From Lingula anatina (lineage: Eukaryota > Brachiopoda > Lingulata > Lingulida > Lingulidae): a stretch of DNA of 64,000 nt. This document shows, one piece after another, positions 26,755-50,911 of this stretch. A program made the position numbers and the translations under genes. The notes beneath the pieces are model-generated. The model was not told the origin of the DNA, made no database searches, and saw only the letters and a program-made list of their open reading frames with translations. The DNA lies in the NCBI RefSeq assembly GCF_001039355.2, contig NW_019775458.1, positions 1,001,872-1,065,871 on the forward strand. Reading direction: 5' to 3'. The first letter of the stretch is position 1; every line of letters begins with the position of its first letter.

Positions 26755-26810
26755 AAGCTGTTCATTCTGCTTCTGTACACCAGTTTCTACCCAATAACTC
26801 ACCTATCAGC

Positions 26811-26812
<2 letters not shown>

Positions 26813-26872
<60 letters not shown>
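26813..26872. repeat. (GA)30 microsatellite
   Basis: A pure GA run. Unlike the runs at 9321 and 23969, it is not attached to the 140-bp dispersed repeat. Confidence 0.97.
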
Positions 26873-26876
<4 letters not shown>

Positions 26877-27717
26877 TTCACTGCTAAGTAACATGCATGC
26901 CAAATTATTAGTTTTGCTAGAATTCACTCTATCTTCAAATCTATATCTTTATTTGACATACCCCCCGTTTCTGGCCCAGTAAGTTGGAAATGTTAAGTCA
27001 ATGAAAAATTGCTTCTGATTTTAATTGAGCCCCAAAATTACCCCCAGGTTCAAACCTGGAGGAAATCCTGCACATAACCAACTATATTTCCATTTCAATC
27101 TTATCAACAATTGGTTACACAAGGATTACGACTAATGCATTGAACACATTACTGTAACTCTAAGTCAAGCAACCCCAGCCTTAGTCACGGCTCAAACACA
27201 GATCTTCGTACAAAGGAAGACAGATGTCAACATGGCTTTCAAATCACACTTTTATCGCCATAGATTTCTCCTGGCTGACCAGCATAGACCTCATCAATCA
27301 CATATAATGACTTGATTTGCTTTCTGCTGTCACCCAGCTGCAAATATAACTTGGACAATTATACCTATTGTGAAGAATGAAGGCTATTGGCACTCAAAAG
27401 TATTAGTTTCAAGGTTATTAAGCAAAAGAATACAGTAATGCCCTTTCAATTCATGTGTGCTTTTAGGATAATTTTGGCAGGAATCAGAAGCATAGGAAAC
27501 AATCATTTTTCATTCTTACTGACTGAATGGCCTTGGGTGAACAAATGTGCACCTGTCACCAGTAAAAAATTAAAAAATTCATTGAGATATGCAAATTCTA
27601 TATTGTAATTATTTAACAGTTGTTACCTAAACAGTTAATTGCTCATCTGTGGACCAGAATAGAAGCAATTAAATCTGCACACGTGCAGATGGCATTGTAC
27701 CTGCTCAGCAGGAGCAT

Positions 27718-28105
27718 AGACTGGGTTCCCATTTCTAGTTCCATCCATCTGGATCCATCTAACTCCCTGGGGAGTCTCACTAAATGTCTATAAACTAAAG
27801 CCTAGATCCCAACTACATTTTGGACGCACGGTTTTTAGGTCCGACTAGGACGTAGCTAGATTGCAGGGAAGGAATCAAGTAATTAGTGTTGATCATGTCG
27901 AAAAGGTTCTACATGCTGTTTGCGTCCTCCAAAAGTTGCATGATGGACGTGCTCCTAATGTAAGAACTCCCACCTTTTTCCCATATTTTTGGCCGTAGAC
28001 CACACGTAGCAGCCCGTACATTCGGTTCACAGGTTGACAGCAATTTATTGAGACTCCCCAGAGAGTTAGATCAATCCAAATATCTGTGGGAATGGTCCCT
28101 TAGTG
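27718..28105. mobile_element. Foldback (MITE-like) element D
   Basis: This has the best preserved arms of the family. CATCTAACTCCCTGGGGAGT near 27757 pairs with the complement of CTCCCCAGAGAGTTAGATCA near 28056. The right end GGGAATGGTCCCTTAGTG matches element C. It has a longer interior (about 390 bp in total) than the other copies, possibly a nested insertion. Confidence 0.78.
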
Positions 28106-29469
28106 GGAGCAGGGCTTCGCTCCATGTGATTAACGCTCATTACACAACCTGTCTTGTCTTGTCTTGTCTGTCTGTTAAACAAGTCACATGGTGTTTAAGG
28201 AACACCCTGAAGTAACAAGCTATTCAGGGGCTGTTTTTATTATCACAGATGAGCAATTACTCGTAACTGTCTTGACTGCTGTCAAGGAGACTTGACAGGG
28301 ACCTGCTAAGTGACAGTGCCTGAGTAGTTATGCAAACAATTACCAGCCAGGTAATCATCCTTGAGATTTTAGCATAGGGTCACAGTACAGAGATAAGCCA
28401 CCTATTTAACCATTGAAAAAAATCAATGTGAGGGCCCTATAGAGGATATGGGAGAGTAACGACACTGGGGAGAGAACTTGAAGGATACTATGGTGAAGAG
28501 AATTTTGTAACATTCCATTAAGCAACAAAAGAACAACTCAGTATCTTTATTTTACAAGGTAAATATGGTATTCCATGACAAATAACAAAGCATGAATGCA
28601 AAATTAATAAGTGTGTTGGGGGAGGGTGAAGTTGATTAGGAAAGTACAGAGTTGATTAGGAAAGTCCATCATTCCATTTTTTTCTGAATGGGATACAAGT
28701 ACGGTATATACAGTGGTATGCAGCTTGAAAATGTGCTTAGTTATATTGTGGTCTTGAGTCTTATACATTTAGGCATATATCATTCTCTCATCATTCAATA
28801 TTCACATTTAATTTAGCCAAAAACAAGAATGATAAAGTGCTGTCTCTCAGTCATAATGTCTTATTTATTTAGTTGTCTTTGTACAAGATACATTGTATGC
28901 ATATAAAATTGTGTAGAGAGCCTGTAAACAGTACATGTTGACATTTTATTGCTTAAAATAAAATAAAATGTATGTCAAAATGTGATTTACATGATTTAAT
29001 TCAAAAGCAATACTAGTATATATAAATAAAAAATCTTTAAAAATCACAAAAATGAAATCACTTCACCCCACTATACACAAACCCATTAGTTCAGGGTCTT
29101 TATGGGTTATTTATGGTGATTTTATTAAATTCATTTTTAATATACTTAACTGATTCAATCTGAATTTTTGCACTGCGGTAGACTAGTGTGGTATTTCTAA
29201 GCGTTTTTCTGTGGTTTTGGGGCTCATTTAACATGTTCATTAGCAAATCAAGGTGACAGCCAAATGTAATATTGATACTTCATTCGCAATGCTCTGTCAA
29301 GTCTTATAAATACATGTATATTAAAAAAGAAAACAATGACTTTCACTTTCTGGTGAATTGAAACATTTTAGTTTCATATAATGTATGACTCCCTTCGTTT
29401 TAAACGTTAACAGATACATTTGGCTTTCAAACAGCTATCCATATTTTGACCTAGAACATGAAAAGCAGT

Positions 29470-29850
29470 AAGCATGAACAAGACAGCGCTATATTTGTTT
29501 TGTTTTTCGTGAGCTCGACTCGAGCGATCAGCTGATTACGATTTTTCTCGCTTTAGCCAGCAAACTACGGGGCAAGCGTACGTAAACAGGCATACAGACG
29601 GCAGCTCAGCTCTTTGCTTGTTTTTAACTAAAATACATGATGCAAATATCGAGTAGTGCAGTTAAAAATAGAAAACGAGAGAAGAAAGAATATTTACCTT
29701 GCGGAGCAGTCCCATCTTGCATATTGCATTATGGGGAAACCAGGCAGGTGCGAGTCGCAACCAACACAATCCTTCAGAGAAATTGCATGTGAATGTGTTG
29801 CGATGTTTGTCACATCTAACACACTCTGGTCTTTTTTGATTCATTTTCTA
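29470..29850 (-). promoter_or_regulatory. CpG-richer patch with candidate ANKIB1 non-coding first exon
   Basis: CpG dinucleotides cluster at 29510-29600, in contrast to the flanks. On the minus strand a potential exon ends at 29698 with donor AAG|GTAAAT. Joined to the acceptor at 22346 it would give a 5' UTR exon for ANKIB1. Promoter role and splicing are inference. The patch could instead serve an unannotated plus-strand transcript. Confidence 0.4.
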
Positions 29851-31668
29851 TTTTAAATAAAACAAGACAATTTAATATTTTAACATTATAATGGTCACCT
29901 CCTTTTTGGCATACAAGAATAGGTGGTGAGTAGTATGTTAAGTATGGTTATAAAAATAAAAAATACCAAAAATTAAAGGAGAATTAAATGTCAAATTCAT
30001 TTGACTGAGAAAATGTGCTACAACCAATTCATGTACATGTTTTAGGAACTTTATTCTTCAACTGTTACAAAAATGTCTTTAAAATTTTGAACAATAAATG
30101 CAACAAACATTTGAATATAACTAACCTTTTAAAGCCAGCATGCCAATTGTTATTTTCTATATGCTAAAATAAAATGTAACCTTATCTACTGAAAAACAAA
30201 TATAATTAAATTTGTACATGTACATCTCTATATCAAGAATTACAAGGAAGTGGACACAAAATGCTTACAAAGGAGGAATAACATTCTAACCCTGCCTGAA
30301 ATATCCCCATTATCGTATTGCATGAAAAATCCACCACCTCTCTCTGTTTTTTCTAATGAAAAGATGGAATATTTCCAACCCTGCAAACGATTAACAAACA
30401 TTCTATTTAATAAGCATAGAACAAGCACAACATCCTAGCTACACAAAAATATCAAGGTACAAGAAAAACGACAACAAAAGTTGTTCAACTCTATTGTTGT
30501 GAATCAGAAAAAGCTAAATTAAAAATAAGCTGATTTCTTTTTTAAGTATTGCTCCCCACTACAATACAAACATGTTTTTCAAGTAAAGATTTTCGTAAAA
30601 TTCAAATCATCGTTCTAAAATAAGCTGAGAAGAACTATAGTATTCAACTACAAATCATCTCAATTTCAACATCATCCATGTGAGAAAAATTCACAAAAAA
30701 TTAAATAAAATAACGAACAACTACAATGTAGGCTGTGAAAACTCCAAATGTCTGTCAAGTTGGTTCATTTCTCATGATTCCTCATCCAAATTCTTAAATG
30801 ATCAAAAAGAGAATACTGTTTTACTTCACAAAAAGCAAGTATGAAAATATAAATAATTTATCCTAGTTCAAATAATTTTTCTCCTAGCTCCAATAATTGT
30901 TTTATCATTTTTTCAAAACTTCAACAAATAAAAACATTGAAATCTGGAGCTTATTGATTTGCATCTCGAGAGCAAATCATATAAACAGTATACACTATTA
31001 CTATTTGTACATACAAAAAACAAGAAATGATCAAAACCACAAACTCCCCTTACACAACAATTGTTACAACTCTTAAAATACAACAAAAGACACTTTTCCA
31101 TTGATATTCACTGGATTCAAGTCTTTTGTATAGTTTGTAAAAGTCCATCAAAAACACAGGTTATTAGAACATTAATACACTAATGTACTGGAAACAAATG
31201 ATTTTTCCATTCCCTGATACAATGTATCTTAATATATTTTCTGCTATCATCTCTGACAAACACTTGTTTATTTCTCATTTTCAATGTTCAGGTGTTATTT
31301 CAGGAAAAACTACAATATAATTTCCCAACTTTGAAAAAAGGGGCACTCTCATACACAAAGTACCACTACCAGCATGTCACCACTGCCTGTCCTCACTTTC
31401 ACAGCAAGAAAGAGATGCTATGCAGATCAAGGTCATGCAATAAAGGTCAAGGCCACCATTTGTCACAGTCAAGGTCACTCTGGTGTTGGCTCTTGGTCAC
31501 TATATCCACTGTCACTAAGCAAATATAAGACTTTAGTTATAAACTTGTAAAATTGGCATTATCGATATAATGTTTTAGAACTTTAATTATCTAATTTAAC
31601 ATTTCTCACAGGCTTTAAATCCTTCCATAAGACAATATTTACTATACATGTGAACTGTGTCCATATTA
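29851..31668. other. Intergenic region between ANKIB1 and DMRT
   Basis: AT-rich, with no gene seen. Near 31427-31477 it has two copies of TCAAGGTCA plus AAGGTCAAGG. A minus-strand AATAAA (31669-31674) just to the right could be the DMRT poly(A) signal. Confidence 0.55.
31427..31477 (+). promoter_or_regulatory. Cluster of AGGTCA nuclear-receptor half-sites
   Basis: TCAAGGTCA at 31427-31435 and 31469-31477, with AAGGTCAAGG at 31443-31452 between them. TCAAGGTCA is the extended half-site of NR5A and ERR-type monomer-binding receptors. The cluster lies about 380 bp beyond the DMRT stop codon. It may equally be a remnant of a TGACCT-rich repeat. Confidence 0.35.
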
Positions 31669-31674
31669 TTTATT
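31669..31674 (-). terminator. Candidate DMRT poly(A) signal AATAAA
   Basis: A minus-strand AATAAA about 180 nt past the DMRT stop codon, inside AT-rich sequence. It is a hexamer match only. Confidence 0.4.
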
Positions 31675-31854
31675 CAATGAAAATTCTTTCGAAACATCAT
31701 TTTTTAAAAGTCAGCAGTAATCTAATTTTTGTGATAAAGTACTTGTCAAATTATTAAAATTAATCTACATGTAATTTTTAATGCTAAGGTACGTACCAAC
31801 AGTACGTAACTTGTTTCTTTAATATATTATTGATTAACAGGTTATTAATATTTC

Positions 31855-34510
31855 CTACCCCATGTCAGCTTTTCCTAGACGTGGAGCCCTCTTTCTCTCA
31901 GCATCCTCACACCTCGGTTGCTGTTGTTCAGGGGTGCCTAAGGTATCCATCTCCTCAGCTGGGTGCATCTCGATGACCAACTGATCAGAGTCAGAACAGG
32001 ACGAAACTGGGGAATGGTCAATCCCTGGTTGACCAAAATGGTCAGAAGCAGTCATGTTGCAAGAGGAAGATGGGGTATCAATCTGAGCTGTAGTGGACGT
32101 AGCGGACATCTGTGAGTCCATGCCATTACAGTCCAGTAATCTTGTTGGTGAGTAACCGTTTTGTGGGCTGGACTGGCTACTGTTGTGGATGACCTCTAGG
32201 GAGCTTGACTCTGACTCTGTGCCACCACCAATCTGGTCAGCCTCAGTCTTGACCACAGCATCAAATATGGCAGCACTGGTCTCCTCCCCATAGGACTGAC
32301 ATGCAGCGCCACCTACACCTGGGGCTGTATTTGATGTGTTAGCGTAGTTCGAGTCTGTGCCCTGGTCCGTGCTGGCCGCCATAAGTGCTGCACCAACAGG
32401 TATGCTTGGACTGTAGTGGACAGGGGTTGGGATGGGTTGGAAAGATGACCCCAAACTGGCGAACTGGTGAGATCCTACACCACTTGTGGTGCATGAAGAT
32501 GACCCTGGACTGATCGGCTGACCAGAATAAAACGGACCTCTCTGGTGCTGAGGCACTGGCTGTAACGGGAAACCACCATTGCTTGGGGACATAAGGGAAA
32601 AATCGAAGGTGGAATCACTTGAAGAGGGGTAGAGATTGTTAACGAACCTGTTACTAGAGGTGCTGAAGGGGAACTGGGTTTGTGATCCTGGGGGAAGGTA
32701 GGGAGTTGGCCCCGGGGCGGCACTGGCAGGATAGTTACACAATCCCAAGGATTCACCAGTCGGATAACTTGAGAAGGGCCCAGGGCTGCTGGGATCTCCA
32801 CTTTGAAAGTCTGCAATTCTTGCTGTGAGAAGTGAAAATGAACAAAAAATAAATACAATGAAAAATGTAAATGCACTGTATCTAAGAATGTCTTAATAAA
32901 TATACATTTAACTTACCAACTTAATAATATTTACAGATCATAAAGCATCAAATGATTTTTGTTAAGATGATATGTAATAAAATCCCAGTAGGTACTTTTA
33001 TATATTATTTTGTCAACATTTCTTAGTATGGCCAGATAAAACCGAAAAGTTGGCCAAAAAGCATGTCCTCAGACTAACCTTAATTTTGAAGAAATCAGAA
33101 AAAAAAATGCAAATTGGGCTGTGGGTTTGACAAGTGGGAGAAACTGACCCTAGGAAACCCCTTAATGATCGTGTGTTTATGCTCTACAACCTCCACATTG
33201 TGGATTTGAAATCTTCCCAAAAAGATATTTAACAACCAAAAACAAAAATATCCTGTTTACAGTTAGAGTGTTGCCATCCGTTAACTATCTGATCAATTTT
33301 GCCTTGCCTAAACATTGGCTAAATTGTCAATTATACTAAAATCAAAGAATTCCTTACATTCAGCCACCTTTTGACATGCAGACAGAATGTCATTATTTGA
33401 CAACTTCAGAGCTGCTTGCAGGCGTATGGGGTTCTCTCCTGGAAACACCTGCATCAGCAATTCTGTGGAACTCAATGATGCACCTAACATGAAAAATTTA
33501 TCTTAGTTCATTTTAGTTGAGATAAAAAGGCACAATGAGTCAAATGCTTCAACTTGCTCTAAAAACATTACTGTAAAAGTGATTATACCCAGTGGGTTTA
33601 AAACTATAATGCTCACCTTCTTACATATACAAATCAATAAATAGACTTAAAAAAAGTGAATAAAACACCACTGTCTGTTGCAAGTATGACCCTATTATTA
33701 ACTTGATATGGTAGGCTTATGAACTGAGCATCAGGGCTAACTGGCAATGATTTTGATTGGTCAAAAGTTAAGCAGCTTTCACTCAGTTGGGCTAGACACT
33801 TTATAAAGCTTGCTTTGACAAGTAATTAGTCACTATATATTTGAGGCAAACAATAAATTTTCCTTGAATTTTCAAGTATTTCTACGGAACACCAAAGCAT
33901 GTGAAACTCGAGCATAAAAAAAAATTGCCAAAAGGATAGTTTTTGTTATTAGTCACACATATATATAAAAAGATATATCATTGAGTGTGTTATTATGAAA
34001 TGATATACAAAATGCAAAATAAACTGATTGATATACATAGACAATAAAAAATTATTTCATAGACAAACTTTAATAATAATAGAAATTAAATAAAATAAAC
34101 AGCAAAAGTAAATGAGAAAGAGAAATATGCTTTTTTCCTCACCCTAACATCAGGAGGGTACTAGTATGACTAACTTTTCAGTGAAATATTAACCATTTTG
34201 TACCTTGACTACAGGTGTTGGCAGGACGCTGGTATTCTTGCAAGCCCATCGTCTCATCCAGTTCCTGGTGTCTTTTCAGCGCCACCTGCTTAGCCATTAT
34301 CTTCTGCCTTTCTTTGATAAGGAGACAGGAATTGCAAGAGCACTCACGAAACTGGCAGTAGCGTTTGTGGCCTTTGAGTGGTTGACAAACGCCATGGTTG
34401 CGACATCTTGCACATTTTGGAGAACGGTTTTTCCTCATCACTTCTTCCAGGTCTTTTTCACTATTTCTGCTTCTGTCTGGGCTGTCAGCAAATTTGCGTT
34501 TTGAGCTCAT
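31855..34510 (-). CDS. DMRT transcription factor (DM and DMA-like domains)
   Basis: Nuclear DNA-binding factor of the doublesex/mab-3 family, typically involved in sexual differentiation. Three coding exons, 34204-34510, 33358-33483 and 31855-32822, join in phase to 466 residues. The start chosen is the ATG before SSKRKFAD; an upstream in-frame ATG at 34561 precedes a possible acceptor. The DM domain at residues 31-80 keeps all eight zinc ligands with canonical spacing: C33, C36, H48, C52 and H39, C57, C59, C62 (CARCRNHG...KGHKRYC..REC.C..C), followed by the [15 protein letters not shown] helix. Exon 2 encodes a DMA/CUE-like helix pair ([14 protein letters not shown] ... [11 protein letters not shown]). 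Exon 3 is a Ser/Pro/Gln-rich low-complexity tail, often an activation region. The DM plus DMA pairing suggests DMRTA-like or the bivalve Dmrt1-like class; the exact subfamily needs a tree. Confidence 0.95.
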
Positions 34511-35107
34511 TGTTAGGGATTCTTTCACCTGTTTCTTTCTTTCTTTTTCTTTGCTGTGCATATAAACATATACTAGTAATCAATAATTGTATTTGTAATT
34601 GTAAATGAGGCATCAATTAAAATTATCCTTTCCACAGTAAGGCTATACCACTGTGGAAAGCATAAAAATTTAATAAGAAGGATTTAAGATATTTCTCATA
34701 ATAATGTTTCGAAATTGAATGTCTTAATTATATTCACAGTAATTTTTTTCTTTTTTTCGTCTGTTGGACGGATGTTTTCCAGCATGTTTTTAACGTAATG
34801 TACCTCTTTTTTTTATAAAATAATTTCATATTCTTAGTGGGATATGGCAACTTTATACTTCATTTAAACATTTTAATTAATGATTAATTTGTTTTCTTTT
34901 CAATCAACTGTATCAATCTAGACTATTCCACCAGACAGCGTGGCGCCAGCCTGCGCGCGGCCACAGTATAAAATTGTCGCTATATCTATACTTGTATTCG
35001 TTTTAAAGAATTGAAGAGTTTATAAAACAATCTAACAGCCGAAGTTTTTGTCTTTAAAAAGTCTTATAGGTGTACCTTTCAATACAATGAAAAAAGAAAC
35101 AGAAGAA

Positions 35108-35245
35108 AAAACACTTACCCTGTAAGCTAGGGTTGTTGCTTTCTGCTGTAGGATATTTATCTAGGTCAGTGAAATGCCAATCAAATGTACAGGAAATCTC
35201 TTTCATGACTGACAGTTTGACGGTGAAAAGGTTACACTGTTGCAT
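35108..35245 (-). other. Candidate untranslated first exon of DMRT
   Basis: Minus-strand sequence ending in a strong donor (CAGG|GTAAGTG) about 550 bp upstream of the DM exon. It holds a 43-codon open frame from an ATG near 35245, but its phase 1 end does not join the DM frame at any acceptor I can see (a stop follows). It is best read as a 5' UTR exon with an upstream ORF, or as an alternative first exon. Confidence 0.45.
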
Positions 35246-35831
35246 TTGTCACTAGCTCAGTGGCTGCACTAGGTGACCTAAAGATGGTACAAGAGGGGAT
35301 TTTCAGGTGGCGGTGAGAACGCAGGGAACGGAGTTACTCGGTTATTTCTGTAGTGTGTGCGAAGTGCCGTTCTGCAACTTGCAAGTGCCAGCGGAAAAGA
35401 GCACCTGCAGCATTGTTCATTTTCCTCTGCTTCAAACGTCACCTTAGTTTTTGTCATGCCATTTTCTTACATCTGAATTTTAAGTCACCTATCCATATAA
35501 TTTTTCTATCTTGCTCACTGTGACAAACGTACACGAGGTACGTACTAGAATGTGCCTGGTTCACTTCGCGCAGGTAATCGAGGTAACGTCCAAATACCGA
35601 TTGGTACTGTCTTGAATAAAACCAGTTTTGTGATCGCATCGATGCATTGAGTATCCCATTGCACTCCTTGGCAACAAAAAACGATCCTGCAGGTGCTGTG
35701 AAAAAATAGCACAAATTCAGACCAAAGATGGTGTAGAAACAAGCTCTGTGTTATTTTGAATCAATTTTTTGAAGAGGTATGGTATATTGTTGCTCATATT
35801 TATGCTATAGCAAGAAGCTTTAGGCGGTAAA
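35246..35831. promoter_or_regulatory. Shared head-to-head promoter interval, DMRT and WDY-like gene
   Basis: Under 600 bp separates the putative DMRT first exon (minus) from the plus-strand start codon at 35832. It is locally richer in CpG than the surroundings (near 35290-35360 and 35520-35660). No TATA box is obvious. CCTTGGCAAC near 35667 resembles one half of an RFX X-box. Promoter function is inferred from geometry. Confidence 0.5.
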
Positions 35832-48657
<12,826 letters not shown>

Positions 48658-49756
48658 TTATTAATAAAAACGGTTTCTTTTTTTTTCACAGCTATAGCAG
48701 TGGATACAGACACAATGTTGCACTGATAATCATAATGGTAATTCTTTGGAAATGAGTTCAGTGTAGTAACTGTTAATGGCTTGAAGCTGTTTTAGATCAG
48801 TTTTATTTAAAGATAGTATTATATAAATATTCTGTGATGAACTAAGAAGGGTAAGATTGACAAATGTTGTAAATTCAAAGTTTAACTGATGACCCTAAAT
48901 ATGATGAAACATAAATTATATTGCAGGATATTTTGTTCAGTTTGTAAATATCCTTAACTCAATATCATATGCCAAAATTAGTAATGCAATTCTTACCTCC
49001 TGCCTAACAATATATTTTATGTCTGATGAAGTAAGTAATGCACGTTACCCTTCAGTATTTTTGTCCAAGTGAAGAAAAAATTTTCTTAAAGAGGTTTATT
49101 TTAAGGGTACTTTGAATTGAATTTGGATTGCAATTCAAAACAATGATCATCAATAAGTGCATGTGCTAGTACTTTTTATTGGCACAATTTACGGAAAATT
49201 GATAATTTTATACAGCTTTTTTAATATTGTTTTGTTTACTTATCATTAGAGGGACAAAAAATCTGATTATCTGAAAATTATTTTCTTATTTTTACTGAAC
49301 AGAAAATACTTCATTTTATAAAATCATGGACCAGCTGTAATATGTGACTCTTAAAATACCAACAGGGAACTTTCTAAATGTCTTTTCACATTGTAAATAA
49401 TAACTTAGCAATATAGCTGTACCAGTATTTTTTGAGTAATTGGCAAATTGATACCCTGACTATTACCTAAAAGAGATCCCTAATAAGTTGTAGGAAGCAC
49501 TGGGCTTGACATAGTCAGTTGATGAAATTCTGCCAAAAAAAGCATGATGGGTGCTTTTGGAGAACCACGCAAGAGATTCTGCTACAGGTGTGTTTCTAAG
49601 ATGGAACACTTGATGTGAAATGTCTTTTTAATATATAAGTGTAAAGATTTTTCATTACACGATGTATGCTGTATATGATATGTAAACAAAAAGGGTAAAT
49701 ATTTTTGTACCAGGTATTTCAAGCTAAACAATTTATATGCGAATTGTTGATGCTAT

Positions 49757-49762
49757 AATAAA
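49757..49762 (+). terminator. Candidate poly(A) signal of the WDY-like gene
   Basis: AATAAA followed by an A-run about 1.1 kb past the stop codon. An AATAAA at 48663 is only 6 nt after the stop and is less likely. Hexamer evidence only. Confidence 0.3.
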
Positions 49763-50074
49763 AAAAAACATTTAGGAAAAGTTACTCGTATTAGAATGGT
49801 GACCTCTGATATTTGAATGATGTGATAATGTCCAAGTGAATTATTTTTTATGCATATTTACACTGTACTTATTTTGCAACTGTGATGCAGTATAGCTGTA
49901 AAGCACTGTAGCAGATAAAATAATTGTCAGAAATAATTTTCATTAGCTAAATTATGTACAGTAAGTGCTGTAATGGATTAAAATTTTATAGTAACATATG
50001 TTGTTTCATTTCTTTTATAATCTTTTTTATTATTAATTTGTTGTAGCTTTGTGTGGTAAAAAGGCAGCATCATC

Positions 50075-50350
50075 GCAACTGAAAACGTGTCGAGAACGCG
50101 CTGAATGTCGCATCAGAAGGGACAAATACTTTGCAATGGCGCAAATACATGACGTGGCACCAGAAATGGATATGATACTTATGATACTGTGAACATAGCT
50201 TATAATTCACGAATTTGTCTGGTAGAAAATGTACCTTGACGCCAATAGAACAATGCACAAATATTGCGACACTTTGGTTCGGCGCGTGAAGGGCATTGAT
50301 TTCATGGATTGACTTAACGTCCAAACCCAATATAGAGGTGCAAATGAGGT
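50075..50350. other. CpG-dense patch between convergent 3' ends
   Basis: Roughly twenty CpGs occur in under 300 bp (for example GTGTCGAGAACGCGCTGAA and GGTTCGGCGCGTGAAG), while neighbouring kilobases have almost none. No conserved coding frame was recognised. Could be an unannotated promoter, a recently inserted element or a small gene fragment. Confidence 0.4.
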
Positions 50351-50563
50351 CACGGGCATGCTCTTAAAGATATATACCCAGATTACGTTTTCACAGAGGG
50401 TCACAAATTAACATACCGCCTGATCAAAGATTCCTAATTAACGAAATTATTACCAGAAAAATCAATTATCCATTACAAAAATATACGTACGGAATATCAC
50501 TTCTAATAATCTTATATTTCGAGTGTAATAGTAAATAAAACAGATGGTATAAATGACAATAAA

Positions 50564-50569
50564 TTTATT
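50564..50569 (-). terminator. Candidate chitin synthase poly(A) signal
   Basis: A minus-strand AATAAA about 345 nt past the stop codon at 50912. Hexamer match only. Confidence 0.35.
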
Positions 50570-50911
50570 TGAAAACAAATAATTGATACTTAACACCATA
50601 TAATTGAAGTCAAAATATCAATTCTTAGAGCACTTAAATTAACGCAATTTACAGCGATGTAGAATAAGTATAGAAAAAGTAATGAATACGATTTTTTGTT
50701 ATCTATAAACAAGACGGTAATATAGAAACGCATGGGCACATAACTACCAAATTTATAAAATTACACATCAAATAAAATTTTCCGATTTTGAAATTTAGAA
50801 AAATACCACAAATATTGTTTAAAAAAAAAAGGCCAATTATTGGTGAGGAATATTTGTAAACCTAGTTGCGTTTTCGATACATTTCTCTTTATGCCAAATG
50901 TCAACTGTACT

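Larger units (their letters stand above)
22346..29469. other. Upstream region or first intron of ANKIB1, no protein-coding gene seen
   Basis: About 7 kb of AT-rich sequence holding the second dispersed repeat, TA and GA microsatellites and foldback elements A, B and D. No exon with convincing splice sites and family similarity was found on either strand. Confidence 0.6.
48658..50563. other. Convergent intergenic region between the WDY-like gene and chitin synthase
   Basis: AT-rich 3' flanking sequence with no coding exon. It holds candidate poly(A) signals for both genes and a CpG-dense patch at 50075-50350. Confidence 0.6.

Noticed and set aside
34205-34504. Plus-strand open frame of 99 codons
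   Set aside because: It is the complement of the conserved DM-domain exon. The zinc-ligand pattern is on the minus strand.
35108-35245. Coding first exon of DMRT starting MQQCNL
   Set aside because: Its phase does not fit the DM exon at any visible acceptor and runs into a stop, so it was kept only as a possible untranslated exon.
35454-35742. Minus-strand open frames between DMRT and the WDY-like gene
   Set aside because: No splice-compatible continuation and no recognisable family. They lie in the putative shared promoter.
50070-50404. Minus-strand open frames in the CpG patch
   Set aside because: No family similarity or splice sites were recognised, so it is reported as a CpG patch rather than a gene.
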